DNA of 27,942 nucleotides from UBA4093 sp036676455 (GTDB lineage Bacteria > Cyanobacteriota > Sericytochromatia > S15B-MN24 > UBA4093), in NCBI GenBank assembly GCA_036676455.1, contig JAKFCW010000128.1:1-27942 (forward strand), in the 5' to 3' direction. This document shows, in pieces, positions 16,108-22,601 of this stretch. The translations under genes and the position numbers were made by a program. Every line of letters starts with the position of its first letter. Position 1 is the first letter of the stretch. The notes beneath the pieces are model-generated. The model made no database searches. It was not told the origin of the DNA and worked only from the letters and a program-made list of their open reading frames with translations.

Positions 16108-16380
16108 CTATCTCCCCAGCATGTCCGGGATGCCTAGCCAGAGGTTGGAGAGGTAGCCCACCATCGTGCTCAACAGCCAGGGACCGAGCGCGATGATCAC
16201 CCCGAAGACCAAGAGGGTCTTGGGAACGAAGGTCAGGGTCTGCTCCTGGATCGAGGTGATGGTCTGCAGCAGGGCGATCACGAAGCCCACCACCATGGCG
16301 GTGATCAGGATCGGCCCCGAGAGGATCAGCACCAGGAAGATGGCCTGGGTCGCGACGTTGATGACGACGGCGTCCGACAT
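16108..16380 (-). CDS. fliQ: Flagellar export gate protein FliQ
   Basis: 90 residues with two membrane helices (IFLVLILSGPILITAMVVGFVIALL and LLVFGVIIALGPWLLSTMVGYL in shorter parts) flanking the conserved QTITSIQEQTLTFVPK loop, the hallmark of FliQ/SctS. It assembles with FliP and FliR into the secretion pore. The ATG is 1 nt after the fliOP stop (TAAaATG), so translation is likely coupled. Confidence 0.97.
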   Translation of the reverse strand: MSDAVVINVATQAIFLVLILSGPILITAMVVGFVIALLQTITSIQEQTLTFVPKTLLVFGVIIALGPWLLSTMVGYLSNLWLGIPDMLGR

Positions 16381-16381
16381 T

Positions 16382-17713
16382 TTACTTGAAGCTCTGGACG
16401 ACGGCCTGGAGGATGAGGTGCCACCCGTTGGCCAGCGAGAAGATCAGGATCTTGAAGGCGGTCGAGATCATCTGCGGGGGGAGCATGCTCATACCGAGGG
16501 CCATGAGGGTATTCGCGACCACCAGGTCGATCACCAGGAACGGGATGTAGATGATGAAGCCGATCTTGAAGGCAGTGGCCAGTTCGCTGACCATGAACGC
16601 CGGGATGATGACGTGCAGCGGCACGTCGTTGGGCGTCTGCGGGGACGGCGTGCGCGACAGCCTCACGAAGAAGCCCAGCTCGTTGGGATTCACCTGGCGG
16701 AGCATGAACTCGCGCAGGGGTAACTGGGCCCGGTCGAACATGACCTCCTGGGAGATCTGCTTGTTCATGTACGGCTGCAGCGCGGTCCGGTCGATGGTTT
16801 CCCAGACCGGCGACATCGTGAACATCGTCAGGAAGAGCGCGATACCCAGCAGCACCGGGTTGGGGGGGATGCTCTGGGTGCCGAGGGCCTGGCGCAGGAA
16901 GCCAAGCACGATGATGGTCCGCATGAACGACGTGGTCATGATGACCAGGAAGGGCAGGATGCTGAGACCCGAGAGCAGGAAGATCAGCATGACGGGCGTG
17001 GCCATGCCGGGAGTGTCCAGCGGCGCCCGGAGATCCCAGCCCATCAGGGGGTTGGCGGGAAGCGCGGTTTGCGCGTAGGCCATGGGAGCGGCGAGGAGGG
17101 CGATCGCCAACCCCAACCCGATCTGCCGGAAGAGGCGGTTCAGGTTGAAGCGCGGCGGCACATGAGGCTCGGCGTCCGTCACCAGCTTCCCGAAGTCGGG
17201 GCCGTCATCGACCGCGGGCAGGTCCCCGGGGTTCAGCTCGGCGAGCGTGTTGAACTCGCTCTCGCCCATGCCGACCAGCCAGCGGCGCTCGCCGACACCC
17301 ACGATGAGGAGGGCGCGCTTGGGATCGACGGGAAGGCGCTCGAGGATCGCGATACCCTTCCCCTTGGTCTTGGGGCCCACCGATTTCTTGGTGAACTTGA
17401 GGGCGATGTAGCCAAGCCCCAGCGTGATCGCGGCGACCACCACCAACTGGATCAGGTACCCCGTGAGCGAGAGCTCCGGCATGGTCGTGCGGGAGGCGAA
17501 GCTCTCGGGAGCCGGAGCCGTGAGCGTCCGCGTCTCGGTGCCGAGAAGCTGACTCATCGTCTGGTCGGATCCCGAGGCGAGCTCCGAGGCTTTGACCGTC
17601 AGGCCCGCTGCATCCCCGGTTGTGGGCGGCGGCAGGTCGGGCTTGCCCAGGCCAACCGGGTTGGCTGCCGGGGCATGGCGGTGGGACGCATCAGTCGGGG
17701 AAGTGGAGTTCAT
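16382..17713 (-). CDS. fliP: FliO-FliP fusion: flagellar export gate assembly factor joined to gate protein
   Basis: A 443-residue continuous frame. Residues 1-80 are polar and low complexity. Residues 81-165 are FliO-like: one membrane helix (GYLIQLVVVAAITLGLGYIA), basic stop-transfer, then the ILERLPVDPKRALLIVGVGERRWLVG segment in shorter conserved blocks (ALLIVGVGERRWLVG). After a 25-residue linker, residues about 193-214 (LFRQIGLGLAIALLAAPMAY) form a signal-peptide-like stretch ending AYA-Q, as at the FliP N-terminus in E. coli, which is known to be cleaved. Residues 215-443 are complete FliP: LSGLSILPFLVIMTTSFMR, LRQALGTQSIPPNPVLLG, HVIIPAFMVSELATAFKIGF, PFLVIDLVVA and MLPP. I choose ATG at 17713 (GAGGA 5-nt spacing) over the adjacent GTG at 17716. 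Usually fliO and fliP are separate genes. Confidence 0.93.
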   Translation of the reverse strand: MNSTSPTDASHRHAPAANPVGLGKPDLPPPTTGDAAGLTVKASELASGSDQTMSQLLGTETRTLTAPAPESFASRTTMPELSLTGYLIQLVVVAAITLGLGYIALKFTKKSVGPKTKGKGIAILERLPVDPKRALLIVGVGERRWLVGMGESEFNTLAELNPGDLPAVDDGPDFGKLVTDAEPHVPPRFNLNRLFRQIGLGLAIALLAAPMAYAQTALPANPLMGWDLRAPLDTPGMATPVMLIFLLSGLSILPFLVIMTTSFMRTIIVLGFLRQALGTQSIPPNPVLLGIALFLTMFTMSPVWETIDRTALQPYMNKQISQEVMFDRAQLPLREFMLRQVNPNELGFFVRLSRTPSPQTPNDVPLHVIIPAFMVSELATAFKIGFIIYIPFLVIDLVVANTLMALGMSMLPPQMISTAFKILIFSLANGWHLILQAVVQSFK

Positions 17714-17722
17714 CACGGTCCT

Positions 17723-18064
17723 CTACTGGGAGTAGGCGCTGGAGAGCTCGGCCTGGAAGATCTTGGTGATCTTGATGCCGAAGTTCGAGCCGATCACCAC
17801 CACCTCGCCCTGGGCCACCACCTTGCCGGAGGCGATGACGTTGACGGGCTCGCCAGCCAGCTGATCGAGCTCGATCACCGAGCCCTCCGCCACCTGCATG
17901 ACCTGCTTGAGGGGAAGGCTGGTGCGGCCGAGTTCGACCGAGACGTTGAGGCGAATGTCGCGCAGCAGGTCGAGGGAGTTCCGCAGCCGGTCGGCACCCG
18001 CCATGGGACCGCCCTGCACGGGACCGAACTTGACCGCGTTGTAACCTTGGATATCGTTGCTCAT
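17723..18064 (-). CDS. fliN: Flagellar motor switch protein FliN
   Basis: 113 residues. The C-terminal 75 form a standard SpoA domain: LLRDIRLNVSVELGRTSLPL, MQVAEGSVIELDQLAGEPV, then GEVVVIGSNFGIKITKI in shorter recognisable blocks. FliN builds the lower ring of the C-ring and docks the FliH-ATPase export complex. GGAGG lies 8 nt before the ATG. It is 5 nt downstream of the membrane-SpoA gene and 9 nt upstream of fliOP. The N-terminal 35 residues are short and Gly-rich, without a CheC-like domain. Confidence 0.96.
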   Translation of the reverse strand: MSNDIQGYNAVKFGPVQGGPMAGADRLRNSLDLLRDIRLNVSVELGRTSLPLKQVMQVAEGSVIELDQLAGEPVNVIASGKVVAQGEVVVIGSNFGIKITKIFQAELSSAYSQ

Positions 18065-18069
18065 GGGGT

Positions 18070-19461
18070 TTACCTCCCCTCGCGAAGGGTCTGTTGCATG
18101 TCGGGAGAAAGCATCAGGACCTTGATGGCCTTGCGGTCATCGAGGCTGACGGCGCGCGCCTTTCCGACCGCCCGGTCGTTGATGCAGACCTGAACGGTGT
18201 TGTCGGCGGGACGCGGGAACTCCAGGATCGCGCCTTCGGACAACAAGAGCCAGTCCGCCAGCGGGATCTCGGCGGATCCCAGCTGGGCGCTCACCTGGAC
18301 GTAGACGTTGGAGAGCTGGCCCATGGCCGAGTCGAAGGAGACGTCGAAGTCCGGCTTGCGAGCCGAGATGATGTTGAGGACCGGCGGCTCCTTGGGGCCG
18401 TCGTCCATGGGTTCCTCGGCGGCGGCGAGCACGGTCGAGGCGGACTCCACCTCGTCGGAGAGGCCAAGCGAGCGGACCAGGGCCGTCAGTTCCTGCTGGA
18501 AGGACTGCGAGATCTGCTCGGTCTCGGCGGCGATCGCCGCGAAGTCGAAGCTGGGAGCCTCCACCTCGGGAAGCTTGGGAATCTCGACCTTCATGTCGGG
18601 CTCGCGCTGATCCGGCCGCGGATCCGAGAAGCCCACGGTGAAGTCCGCCCTGCCCAGGAAGAGCGTGGAGACCAGCACGAGGAAGCCGCCGGTGCTGAGG
18701 CCGTTGGTGAAGGCCAGGTCGGGATCGGCCACCACTCCGAAGGCGAGCAGCATGGAGCCGATGGACTCCGGCAGAGCCTCGACCCCCGAGAAGAGGATCC
18801 GGCCCGTCCCGATGATTGCCGCTCCCACCCAGAAGCCGAGGCTGAAGCCGTAAAAATAGCCGATCAGGGTCCGGAGCATGGGCCAGGCGCTGCCACCATA
18901 CGGGTTCTGGCGGGGGTCGAAGACCTCCTTGCGCATGGCAGCGAGCCCCATGCCCGCGAGCGCGAAGACGAACGCATAACCCAGCGCGCCCCAGAGAGCG
19001 CCGCCGAGGAAGAGGCCCTGGCCGACGAAGGGGTCGAGCGCGCTGGAGGCGACCGGGGGGAGATCGACGGGGGCGCCCAGCAAGAGCTTGGCGGCCACCT
19101 GAATCCAGCGTCCCGGCTCCTGCATGGCGTTGGGGCTGAGGGTCAGGCCGTATCCCGAGGGGCTGCCCCAGAGGCTGATCAGCCAGATGGGCATCAGGAA
19201 GGCGTTGACGAGGAGGGCCTTGGCCCAGTGGGTGGGCTTGATGACCACGCGGGGGATAGCGGCTCGGTAGAAGAAGTGATAGCCGACGCTGGCGAGGAAG
19301 CCGGCGATCGCCAGAAGCATCAGGATGCCGACCACGGCGTGGATGCCGGCGCCCGAGCGGGCCGAGAACGCCAGCAGCATGCCCAGGGGCAGTAGCCCAC
19401 CCCAGAGGGGAAGGGCCTGGCCTAGCAAGCCGACGGTGGGCTTCTTCTTTTCCTTGGCCAT
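18070..19461 (-). CDS. Multi-pass membrane protein with C-terminal SpoA (FliN-like) domain
   Basis: 463 residues, no family recognised for the first part. Residues about 12-33, 39-61, 79-99, 146-174, 196-224 and 232-270 are strongly hydrophobic (about six or seven spans). Residues 275-375 are an acidic, Pro-containing, probably helical cytoplasmic linker. Residues 380-452 align with the neighbouring FliN SpoA domain: VYVQVSAQLGSAEIPL against IRLNVSVELGRTSLPL, LLLSEGAILEF against MQVAEGSVIEL, then a short strand-rich end (KAIKVLML). Its ATG directly abuts the fliM stop, and fliN follows after 5 nt, so it is made with the switch proteins. SpoA domains normally form soluble C-ring or sorting-platform components. 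Here one is anchored in the membrane. It may tether or replace part of the C-ring; this is inference. Confidence 0.85.
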   Translation of the reverse strand: MAKEKKKPTVGLLGQALPLWGGLLPLGMLLAFSARSGAGIHAVVGILMLLAIAGFLASVGYHFFYRAAIPRVVIKPTHWAKALLVNAFLMPIWLISLWGSPSGYGLTLSPNAMQEPGRWIQVAAKLLLGAPVDLPPVASSALDPFVGQGLFLGGALWGALGYAFVFALAGMGLAAMRKEVFDPRQNPYGGSAWPMLRTLIGYFYGFSLGFWVGAAIIGTGRILFSGVEALPESIGSMLLAFGVVADPDLAFTNGLSTGGFLVLVSTLFLGRADFTVGFSDPRPDQREPDMKVEIPKLPEVEAPSFDFAAIAAETEQISQSFQQELTALVRSLGLSDEVESASTVLAAAEEPMDDGPKEPPVLNIISARKPDFDVSFDSAMGQLSNVYVQVSAQLGSAEIPLADWLLLSEGAILEFPRPADNTVQVCINDRAVGKARAVSLDDRKAIKVLMLSPDMQQTLREGR

Positions 19462-20355
19462 CTAGTCGGCCCCCAAGCGGACCACCTGGACCGCCTTGCG
19501 CAGGCCGTCGGGTGTCGTTCCGGGCTTGGCCAGGATCCGAGCGCCTCCCGCCGAGCCGCCACCGAGTTCGACCAGTAGCGGAGCTCCGAAGGGCTGATCG
19601 AGGACGATCACGTCCTCTTCTTCCAGGCTGTGAAGCTCGGCCACCGTCATGGTGGTCCGGCCCAGGTAGACCACCACGGGCGTCGGAACGTCGCCCAGGT
19701 AGTCGATCCGCTCGTCGATGGACTCGCCCTGATTCTGGGCGTAGGTCATCTCGGCAGCCGCCTCCAGCGACGCGGCCAGCGGGATCAGGTAAGGCTGCGG
19801 GATGGCCAGGATGATCCGTGCCAGTGGCTGCGAGGGCACGTGAACCCGGAACGAGGTGGTGATCATCGGGGTCTTGGCCGTCAGCCCCATGAAGATCTCT
19901 TGCAGCTCGGTGATGTCCGGGGCCTCCGGGAAGACGCCCAGCTGCGCCTCCAGGTTCGCGACGTCACTCCACGCCTGGGCCATGGCGTCGGCAAGGCGCT
20001 GAAAGCTCCCATCCACCAGGGAGAGGTGGTCGTCGGACATGGGCCGGTTCTGGGGAGCGGCGACGAGGCTCTTGGCGGAGGCCTCATCCGCCAGGATGAT
20101 GGCGCCTCCGGGCTGCTCGACGAAGCTCAGGATGCCCCAGAGGGCCTGCGACTGGTAGCGCTCCTGCAGCGCCGAGAAGGGCTGGTCGTCCACGGAGGCC
20201 ACGTGCCAGGACGCCGGGGGGACCATGCCCTCCTCGTCGACGAACTCGGTGAGCATCTGCTCGATGAGGGTGCCAAGGTAGTAGACCCCGCGCAGGTGGA
20301 CAGCGTCCCCGGCGGGCCCTTGGTTCATGATCAAGGTGTTCAGTTCGTCTTGCAT
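19462..20355 (-). CDS. fliM: Flagellar motor switch protein FliM-like
   Basis: 297 residues. The N-terminus MQDELNTLI resembles the CheY-P-binding E-I-D-x-L peptide of FliM/FliY, though degenerate. The middle (residues about 40-215) follows the FliM pattern: FQRLADAMAQAWSDVANLEA, a TPMITTSFRVHV strand, and ARIILAIPQPYLIPLAASL. The C-terminal 85 residues are a SpoA domain (VPTPVVVYLGRTTMTVAEL, LEEEDVIVLDQPFGAPLLV). No GGG-type CheC phosphatase motif is seen, so FliM fits better than FliY. Three in-frame starts are stacked; I take the ATG at 20355, which sits 6 nt from GGAGG, rather than 20358 or TTG 20361. It is the first gene after an internal terminator. Confidence 0.85.
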   Translation of the reverse strand: MQDELNTLIMNQGPAGDAVHLRGVYYLGTLIEQMLTEFVDEEGMVPPASWHVASVDDQPFSALQERYQSQALWGILSFVEQPGGAIILADEASAKSLVAAPQNRPMSDDHLSLVDGSFQRLADAMAQAWSDVANLEAQLGVFPEAPDITELQEIFMGLTAKTPMITTSFRVHVPSQPLARIILAIPQPYLIPLAASLEAAAEMTYAQNQGESIDERIDYLGDVPTPVVVYLGRTTMTVAELHSLEEEDVIVLDQPFGAPLLVELGGGSAGGARILAKPGTTPDGLRKAVQVVRLGAD

Positions 20356-20389
20356 CATCAACCTCCTTGTACCCGGCGCACCAAAGGGA

Positions 20390-20415
20390 AAACGGGCGGC
20401 TCTCGCCGCCCGTTT
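20390..20415 (-). terminator. Terminator between flgE and fliM
   Basis: Read on minus: AAACGGGCGGC, loop GAGA, GCCGCCCGTTT plus one more T. A perfect 11-bp stem, 18 nt after the flgE stop and about 35 nt before fliM. It splits hook genes from switch/export genes, or acts as a partial terminator that sets their ratio. I see no clear separate fliM promoter in the short gap. Confidence 0.8.
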
Positions 20416-20433
20416 CAGCCGCTAGACTGTATT

Positions 20434-21504
20434 CTACCGAATCAACTGGTTCAGGTCATCCTGCAGGGTGTTGCCCACCGAGATGATCTTGACGTTGGCG
20501 GTGAACGCCTTCTGCGCGATGGTGAGCTCCGGCAGGGTCTGGTTGACCGAGGAGTTGCCGGTTTCGAGGTTCTGCGAGACCAGCTCGGAGTTGCCGAGCA
20601 CGCCCGAGCGGGTGGCGGCGACGCCGATCCGGTACGCGCCGGCGGCCTGGGTGTAGTCGAAGGCGGTACCACCGGGGTTGCGGCTGAGACCGTCGTTCGA
20701 GGTGAAGGCGGCCAGGGCGACGTAGGTGTCGATTGGCTTCTTGACCGGGCTGCCGTTGACCATCTCGATGCCCATGGGCGGCTCGCCGTTGGCGTCGATG
20801 ACGATGCCCGTGCTCTGGAACTTCAGGTTGGCGATGTTGTCGTGGTTGACGCTCTGGTTGCCGACCGTGTCGTGAATGAACGGGACCTCGAAGGGCTTGA
20901 ACTGCATGGAAACCGGCAGATCACCGAAGTTGAGGCCGTTGCCGCTACGCTCCGCGGGGGGGCGAGGCTCGCCGGGAAGGCCGTCGGAGGCGGGCGGCTG
21001 GTAGTTGCCCTGGACGCTCATGACGAAGTAGCCGGTGGACGGATCGACCAGGCGATAGACGCCCTGGGTGCCGGTTCCGATCGAGGACTGCGGGACGAAC
21101 TTGTTGGGCTCCACGAAGGACTGGAACGAGAAGGAACCCGCCCGGGTGAAGACCAAATCCGCCATGCTGGTGGGGCTAGGGACCTTGGAGAGCACGAAGA
21201 AGCCGTTGCCGTTGATGGCGAGGTCCGTGGGACTGCCGGTAGCGGTCAAGGCACCTTGCGAGAAGTCGGTCTTGGTGGCCTTGAGCTGGGTACCGCCCAC
21301 CGCGTACTGGATGGGGTTGACGGCCGCCTGGTTGGCCAGGGCCGGGGCGCCGGCGCGAATCTCGTCGACCAGCACCTCCGAGAACTGCACGCGGGTGGAG
21401 CGGTAGCCGACGACGTTGGAACCCGTCAAGTTGCCGGCGAGCGCCTTCAACCAGTGATCGATCGTCTGCAGGCTGTTGGTGGCGGTGGTCCGGATATCCG
21501 ACAT
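20434..21504 (-). CDS. flgE: Flagellar hook / hook-basal-body protein (FlgE/F/G family)
   Basis: 356 residues with the axial-protein layout: N-terminal rod helix NSLQTIDHWLKALAGNLTGS followed by NVVGYRSTR (a variant of the N-x-x-T-x-GYK motif), DLAINGNGFFVLSK, FTRAGSFSF, a central variable domain (about 130-270), and the C-terminal helix with NQTLPELTIAQKAFTANVKI and a heptad end. Such proteins are exported by the FliPQR gate and polymerise into rod or hook. I call it hook (FlgE) because flgD, the hook cap, is immediately upstream; FlgF/FlgG remain alternatives since it is short for FlgE. AGGAGG lies 5 nt before the ATG. Confidence 0.85.
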   Translation of the reverse strand: MSDIRTTATNSLQTIDHWLKALAGNLTGSNVVGYRSTRVQFSEVLVDEIRAGAPALANQAAVNPIQYAVGGTQLKATKTDFSQGALTATGSPTDLAINGNGFFVLSKVPSPTSMADLVFTRAGSFSFQSFVEPNKFVPQSSIGTGTQGVYRLVDPSTGYFVMSVQGNYQPPASDGLPGEPRPPAERSGNGLNFGDLPVSMQFKPFEVPFIHDTVGNQSVNHDNIANLKFQSTGIVIDANGEPPMGIEMVNGSPVKKPIDTYVALAAFTSNDGLSRNPGGTAFDYTQAAGAYRIGVAATRSGVLGNSELVSQNLETGNSSVNQTLPELTIAQKAFTANVKIISVGNTLQDDLNQLIR

Positions 21505-21544
21505 GCCTTCCTCCTAAATGAAGCCGCGCGTCCTGGACGAGGGG

Positions 21545-21961
21545 TTACTGGCCGACGTGGGTGATGTCGTCGAGCGCGTAGTAGGTGTCCCCGATCTTGA
21601 CCTGGGGGGACTTGCCGGAGTAGTCGACGGCGGTCACCTGGCCCTTCTCGAAAAGGCCCTCCTGAGCGTTGGAGACCACGACTTCCTTGCCGATCAGGCC
21701 GACGGCGATGGCGCTCTTCTGGTTGGCCTGCGAGGCGAGATTGAGGTGGGACAAGCCGATGGCCGAGTTGATCTGCGCGTACTGCGTGATCATCTGCGTG
21801 GCGTCCATGGGGTTGTCCGGGGTCTGGTTGCCAATCTGAGCGACCAGGAGCTGAAGGAACTCCTTCATGGGATCCTCGGACTCCTCGATCCCCTTGCTCG
21901 TGACCTTACCGGGGGTCTTGGGGGGATTCCAGGTGATGGCCTGAATACCGAATTCCGCCAT
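21545..21961 (-). CDS. flgD: Flagellar hook-capping protein FlgD (short form)
   Basis: 138 residues. The N-terminal scaffold motif is clear: MKEFLQLLVAQIGNQTPDNP followed by MDATQMITQYAQINSAIGL, then a Tudor-like strand region (LIGKEVVVSN, GQVTAVDYSGKSPQVKIGDT). It lacks the extra domains of the approximately 230-residue enterobacterial FlgD and is close in size to the Bacillus protein. The start is ATG 21961 with AAAGGAG 8 nt upstream; the frame is open further upstream but that part translates the repeat-bearing leader. FlgD caps the growing hook during FlgE polymerisation. Confidence 0.92.
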   Translation of the reverse strand: MAEFGIQAITWNPPKTPGKVTSKGIEESEDPMKEFLQLLVAQIGNQTPDNPMDATQMITQYAQINSAIGLSHLNLASQANQKSAIAVGLIGKEVVVSNAQEGLFEKGQVTAVDYSGKSPQVKIGDTYYALDDITHVGQ

Positions 21962-21991
21962 TCCGAGCTCCTTTCCACCTTGGTGCCGTGG

Positions 21992-22047
21992 ATAGCCACA
22001 GGTGTCGTCATAAGCCGCAGGCGCTGGCGTAAGCCGCAGGTGCCGTC
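21992..22047 (-). repeat. Degenerate tandem repeat in the flgD leader
   Basis: Three units of about 19 bp. On the flgD sense strand they read GCACCTGCGGCTTACG, GCGCCTGCGGCTTATG and, more diverged, CACCTGTGGCTATC. They lie between the probable promoter and the ribosome site and are similar to the yjfB-leader repeat. Confidence 0.6.
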
Positions 22048-22076
22048 GAGGTGCGAGCGCCGGGTCGTATAGCGGC

Positions 22077-22105
22077 ATTGTACCCGTGGATACAGGCTGT
22101 TAACC
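22077..22105 (-). promoter_or_regulatory. Candidate flgD-flgE promoter
   Basis: Minus-strand TACAAT (22082-22077) is a good -10; at 17-bp spacing the -35 is GGTTAA, which is weak. This would give a leader of about 105 nt containing the tandem repeats. I see no sigma28 or sigma54 consensus here. Confidence 0.35.
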
Positions 22106-22120
22106 GTGTCGCAAGACACG
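22105..22120. promoter_or_regulatory. 16-bp palindrome between divergent promoters
   Basis: Perfect CGTGTC-GCAA-GACACG. It overlaps the edge of the flgD -35 and lies 10 bp upstream of the -35 of the divergent gene at 22196, a position suited to a regulator of both. Confidence 0.45.
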
Positions 22121-22130
22121 CGAGCGCGCA

Positions 22131-22159
22131 TTTACAATCATTTACCCCGGTGCTAGGCT
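22131..22159 (+). promoter_or_regulatory. Candidate promoter for the GlsB/YeaQ-like gene
   Basis: TTTACA (22131-22136), 17-bp spacer, TAGGCT (22154-22159); start near 22166, leader about 30 nt. Confidence 0.45.
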
Positions 22160-22195
22160 CCACCCAAATCAGCGGTTGGGAGAAGGAGAGCAGAG

Positions 22196-22444
22196 ATGAG
22201 CTTACTAGCTTGGATCGTCGTCGGCCTGATCGCCGGCTGGCTCGCGAGCATGGTGATGGGAGGCTCCGGAAGCCTCCTGATGGACCTCGTCGTCGGGATG
22301 ATCGGGGCGCTGCTGGGCGGCTTCCTGTTCAACCTGGTCGGAGCCCCAGGGGCCACGGGATTCAACCTCTGGAGCATCTTCGTGGCTTTTATCGGGGCGG
22401 CTGTCCTGCTCTGGATCGTGAAGGCCGTTCAAGCCCGAACATGA
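22196..22444 (+). CDS. GlsB/YeaQ/YmgE-family small membrane protein
   Basis: 82 residues, nearly all hydrophobic, with three spans: LLAWIVVGLIAGWLASMVMG, LLMDLVVGMIGALLGGFLFN, and LWSIFVAFIGAAVLLWIVK. The Gly-rich GLIAGWLAS and DLVVGMIGALLGGFL motifs are those of the family once called transglycosylase-associated proteins. Homologues are stress-responsive inner-membrane proteins without an established biochemical activity. AAGGAG lies 8 nt before the ATG. A single-gene unit with its own promoter and a strong terminator, divergent from flgD. Confidence 0.9.
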   Translation: MSLLAWIVVGLIAGWLASMVMGGSGSLLMDLVVGMIGALLGGFLFNLVGAPGATGFNLWSIFVAFIGAAVLLWIVKAVQART

Positions 22445-22458
22445 GCAAGCTCGCCCCG

Positions 22459-22485
22459 GCCCCGGCCCCGCGGCCGGGGCTTTTT
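22459..22485 (+). terminator. Strong Rho-independent terminator
   Basis: GCCCCGGCC, loop CCGC, GGCCGGGGC, followed directly by TTTTT. The clearest intrinsic terminator in the window, 14 nt after the stop at 22444. Confidence 0.92.
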
Positions 22486-22601
22486 GCTGCCTGCTAACAT
22501 TATTTTGACATTAACGATTTCCCTCAAGCTTAACGTCAGCTTGATCCGGCCACAACCTATAACTCAGGTAGCAGACGACGCTTGAAATTCGGAGGCATCC
22601 C

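Noticed and set aside
19462..20355. FliY rather than FliM
   Set aside because: I see no CheC phosphatase motif, and the central segment follows the FliM pattern (AWSDV..., ...IPQPYLIPL).
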